Assembly: GCA_017795105.1 (NCBI GenBank)
Contig: CP051247.1
Span: 6,026,283-6,090,282, forward strand
Direction: 5' to 3'
Length of the DNA: 64,000 nt
From: Planctomycetaceae bacterium
Lineage (GTDB): Bacteria > Planctomycetota > Planctomycetia > Planctomycetales > Planctomycetaceae
Both the position numbers and the translations under genes were made by a program. This document shows positions 63,808-64,000 of this stretch, in pieces. Every line of letters starts with the position of its first letter. Position 1 is the first letter of the stretch. A model generated the notes under the pieces. The model worked only from the letters and a program-made list of their open reading frames with translations, searched no databases and was not told the origin of the DNA.

Positions 63808-64000
63808 ATGTGCATTCGCGTGTTCCTGTTTGTCCTGATACTCCTCGGTATTGCGATCCCAGATCTCGCTTCAGCCGGTGGCGACACATTGCCGGGAACA
63901 CAGCCGTTGACTACGACCGGCGATCCAGCCTCGGACATGATCGATGGCATCGATCGCTTTCTCCTGCGAGAGATCGAGCAGGCGTCGTCCCGTCGCGATC
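63808..64000 (+). CDS. Exported protein, 3' end outside the window
   Basis: ATG 63808 begins a signal peptide (MCIRVFLFVLILLGIAIPDL, cleavage near ASA-GGD) and a short linker, then MIDGIDRFLLREIEQASSRR before the window ends. That last segment recalls the start of planctomycete alpha/beta-hydrolases related to acetylxylan esterase or dienelactone hydrolase, but 64 residues are too few to be sure. The gene is certainly exported if real; function left open. Confidence 0.55.
   Translation, partial: MCIRVFLFVLILLGIAIPDLASAGGDTLPGTQPLTTTGDPASDMIDGIDRFLLREIEQASSRRD

Noticed and set aside
63518..63838. 106-codon + strand open frame at the right end
   Set aside because: It overlaps the better supported exported protein starting at 63808 and has no ribosome site or family features.

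Overview
The window looks like chromosomal DNA from a planctomycete, probably of the Planctomycetales/Planctomycetaceae type. This is inferred from gene content: two DUF1559 prepilin-like proteins, a DUF1501 protein with a twin-arginine leader, a LacI-sensor/AraC-HTH (XylR-type) regulator, and two very large secreted proteins with the N-terminal LEPR-XLL-type tag. Other typical planctomycete content is a MoxR/DUF58/transglutaminase-like operon and many secreted beta-propeller or beta-helix proteins. Base composition is moderately GC-rich. I saw no rRNA, tRNA, CRISPR array, transposase or prophage gene.

Layout. 1-6780: an exopolysaccharide-type cluster, all on +, with a GT2 glycosyltransferase (cut by the window edge), an O-antigen-ligase-like protein, two translationally coupled FemAB/GNAT-like acyltransferases, an unknown membrane protein and an ATP-grasp enzyme. 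6972-9023: a secreted S9 peptidase. 9611-18910: a 3,099-residue mosaic surface protein. 18990-25795: a DUF808 membrane protein, a third FemAB-like acyltransferase, a DUF1501 protein, a GH16 glycosidase and a small Cys/His-rich exported protein. 26308-32895: a tightly overlapped operon of DUF58, a transglutaminase-like membrane protein lacking the usual catalytic Cys, a MoxR ATPase, a His-rich lipoprotein and a YraQ/DUF318-type permease. 33027-35958: a XylR-type regulator, a DUF1559 protein and a small lipoprotein. 35998-38941: a sigma-54 activator with a GAF domain, divergent from an AhpD-like CxxC protein and a DUF1348/NTF2-like protein, with a -24/-12 promoter and three matching palindromes between them. 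39221-44797: a beta-helix protein and a second LEPR-XLL-type tandem-repeat protein. 45054-48790: LdhA with a small unknown partner, a YebC/YeeN-type regulator and a PD40 propeller protein. 48917-58577, all on -: dabB-dabA (energy-coupled inorganic carbon uptake), then an ABC half-transporter with every ATPase motif degraded, an HlyD adaptor and a TolC-type outer-membrane protein. 58872-64000: a winged-helix regulator divergent from dabB, a PQQ-propeller protein, an FG-GAP protein, a lipoprotein plus DUF1559 pair, and the start of another exported protein.

The strongest points for follow-up are (i) the self-contained sigma-54 circuit with a four-cysteine GAF sensor, a -24/-12 promoter and three ARCG-N6-CGTT palindromes; (ii) the pseudo-ATPase ABC/HlyD/TolC cassette next to dabBA; (iii) the dab locus with a divergent small winged-helix regulator and two 11-bp inverted repeats; and (iv) the MoxR operon that pairs a Cys-less transglutaminase-like protein with a metal-permease-like module.
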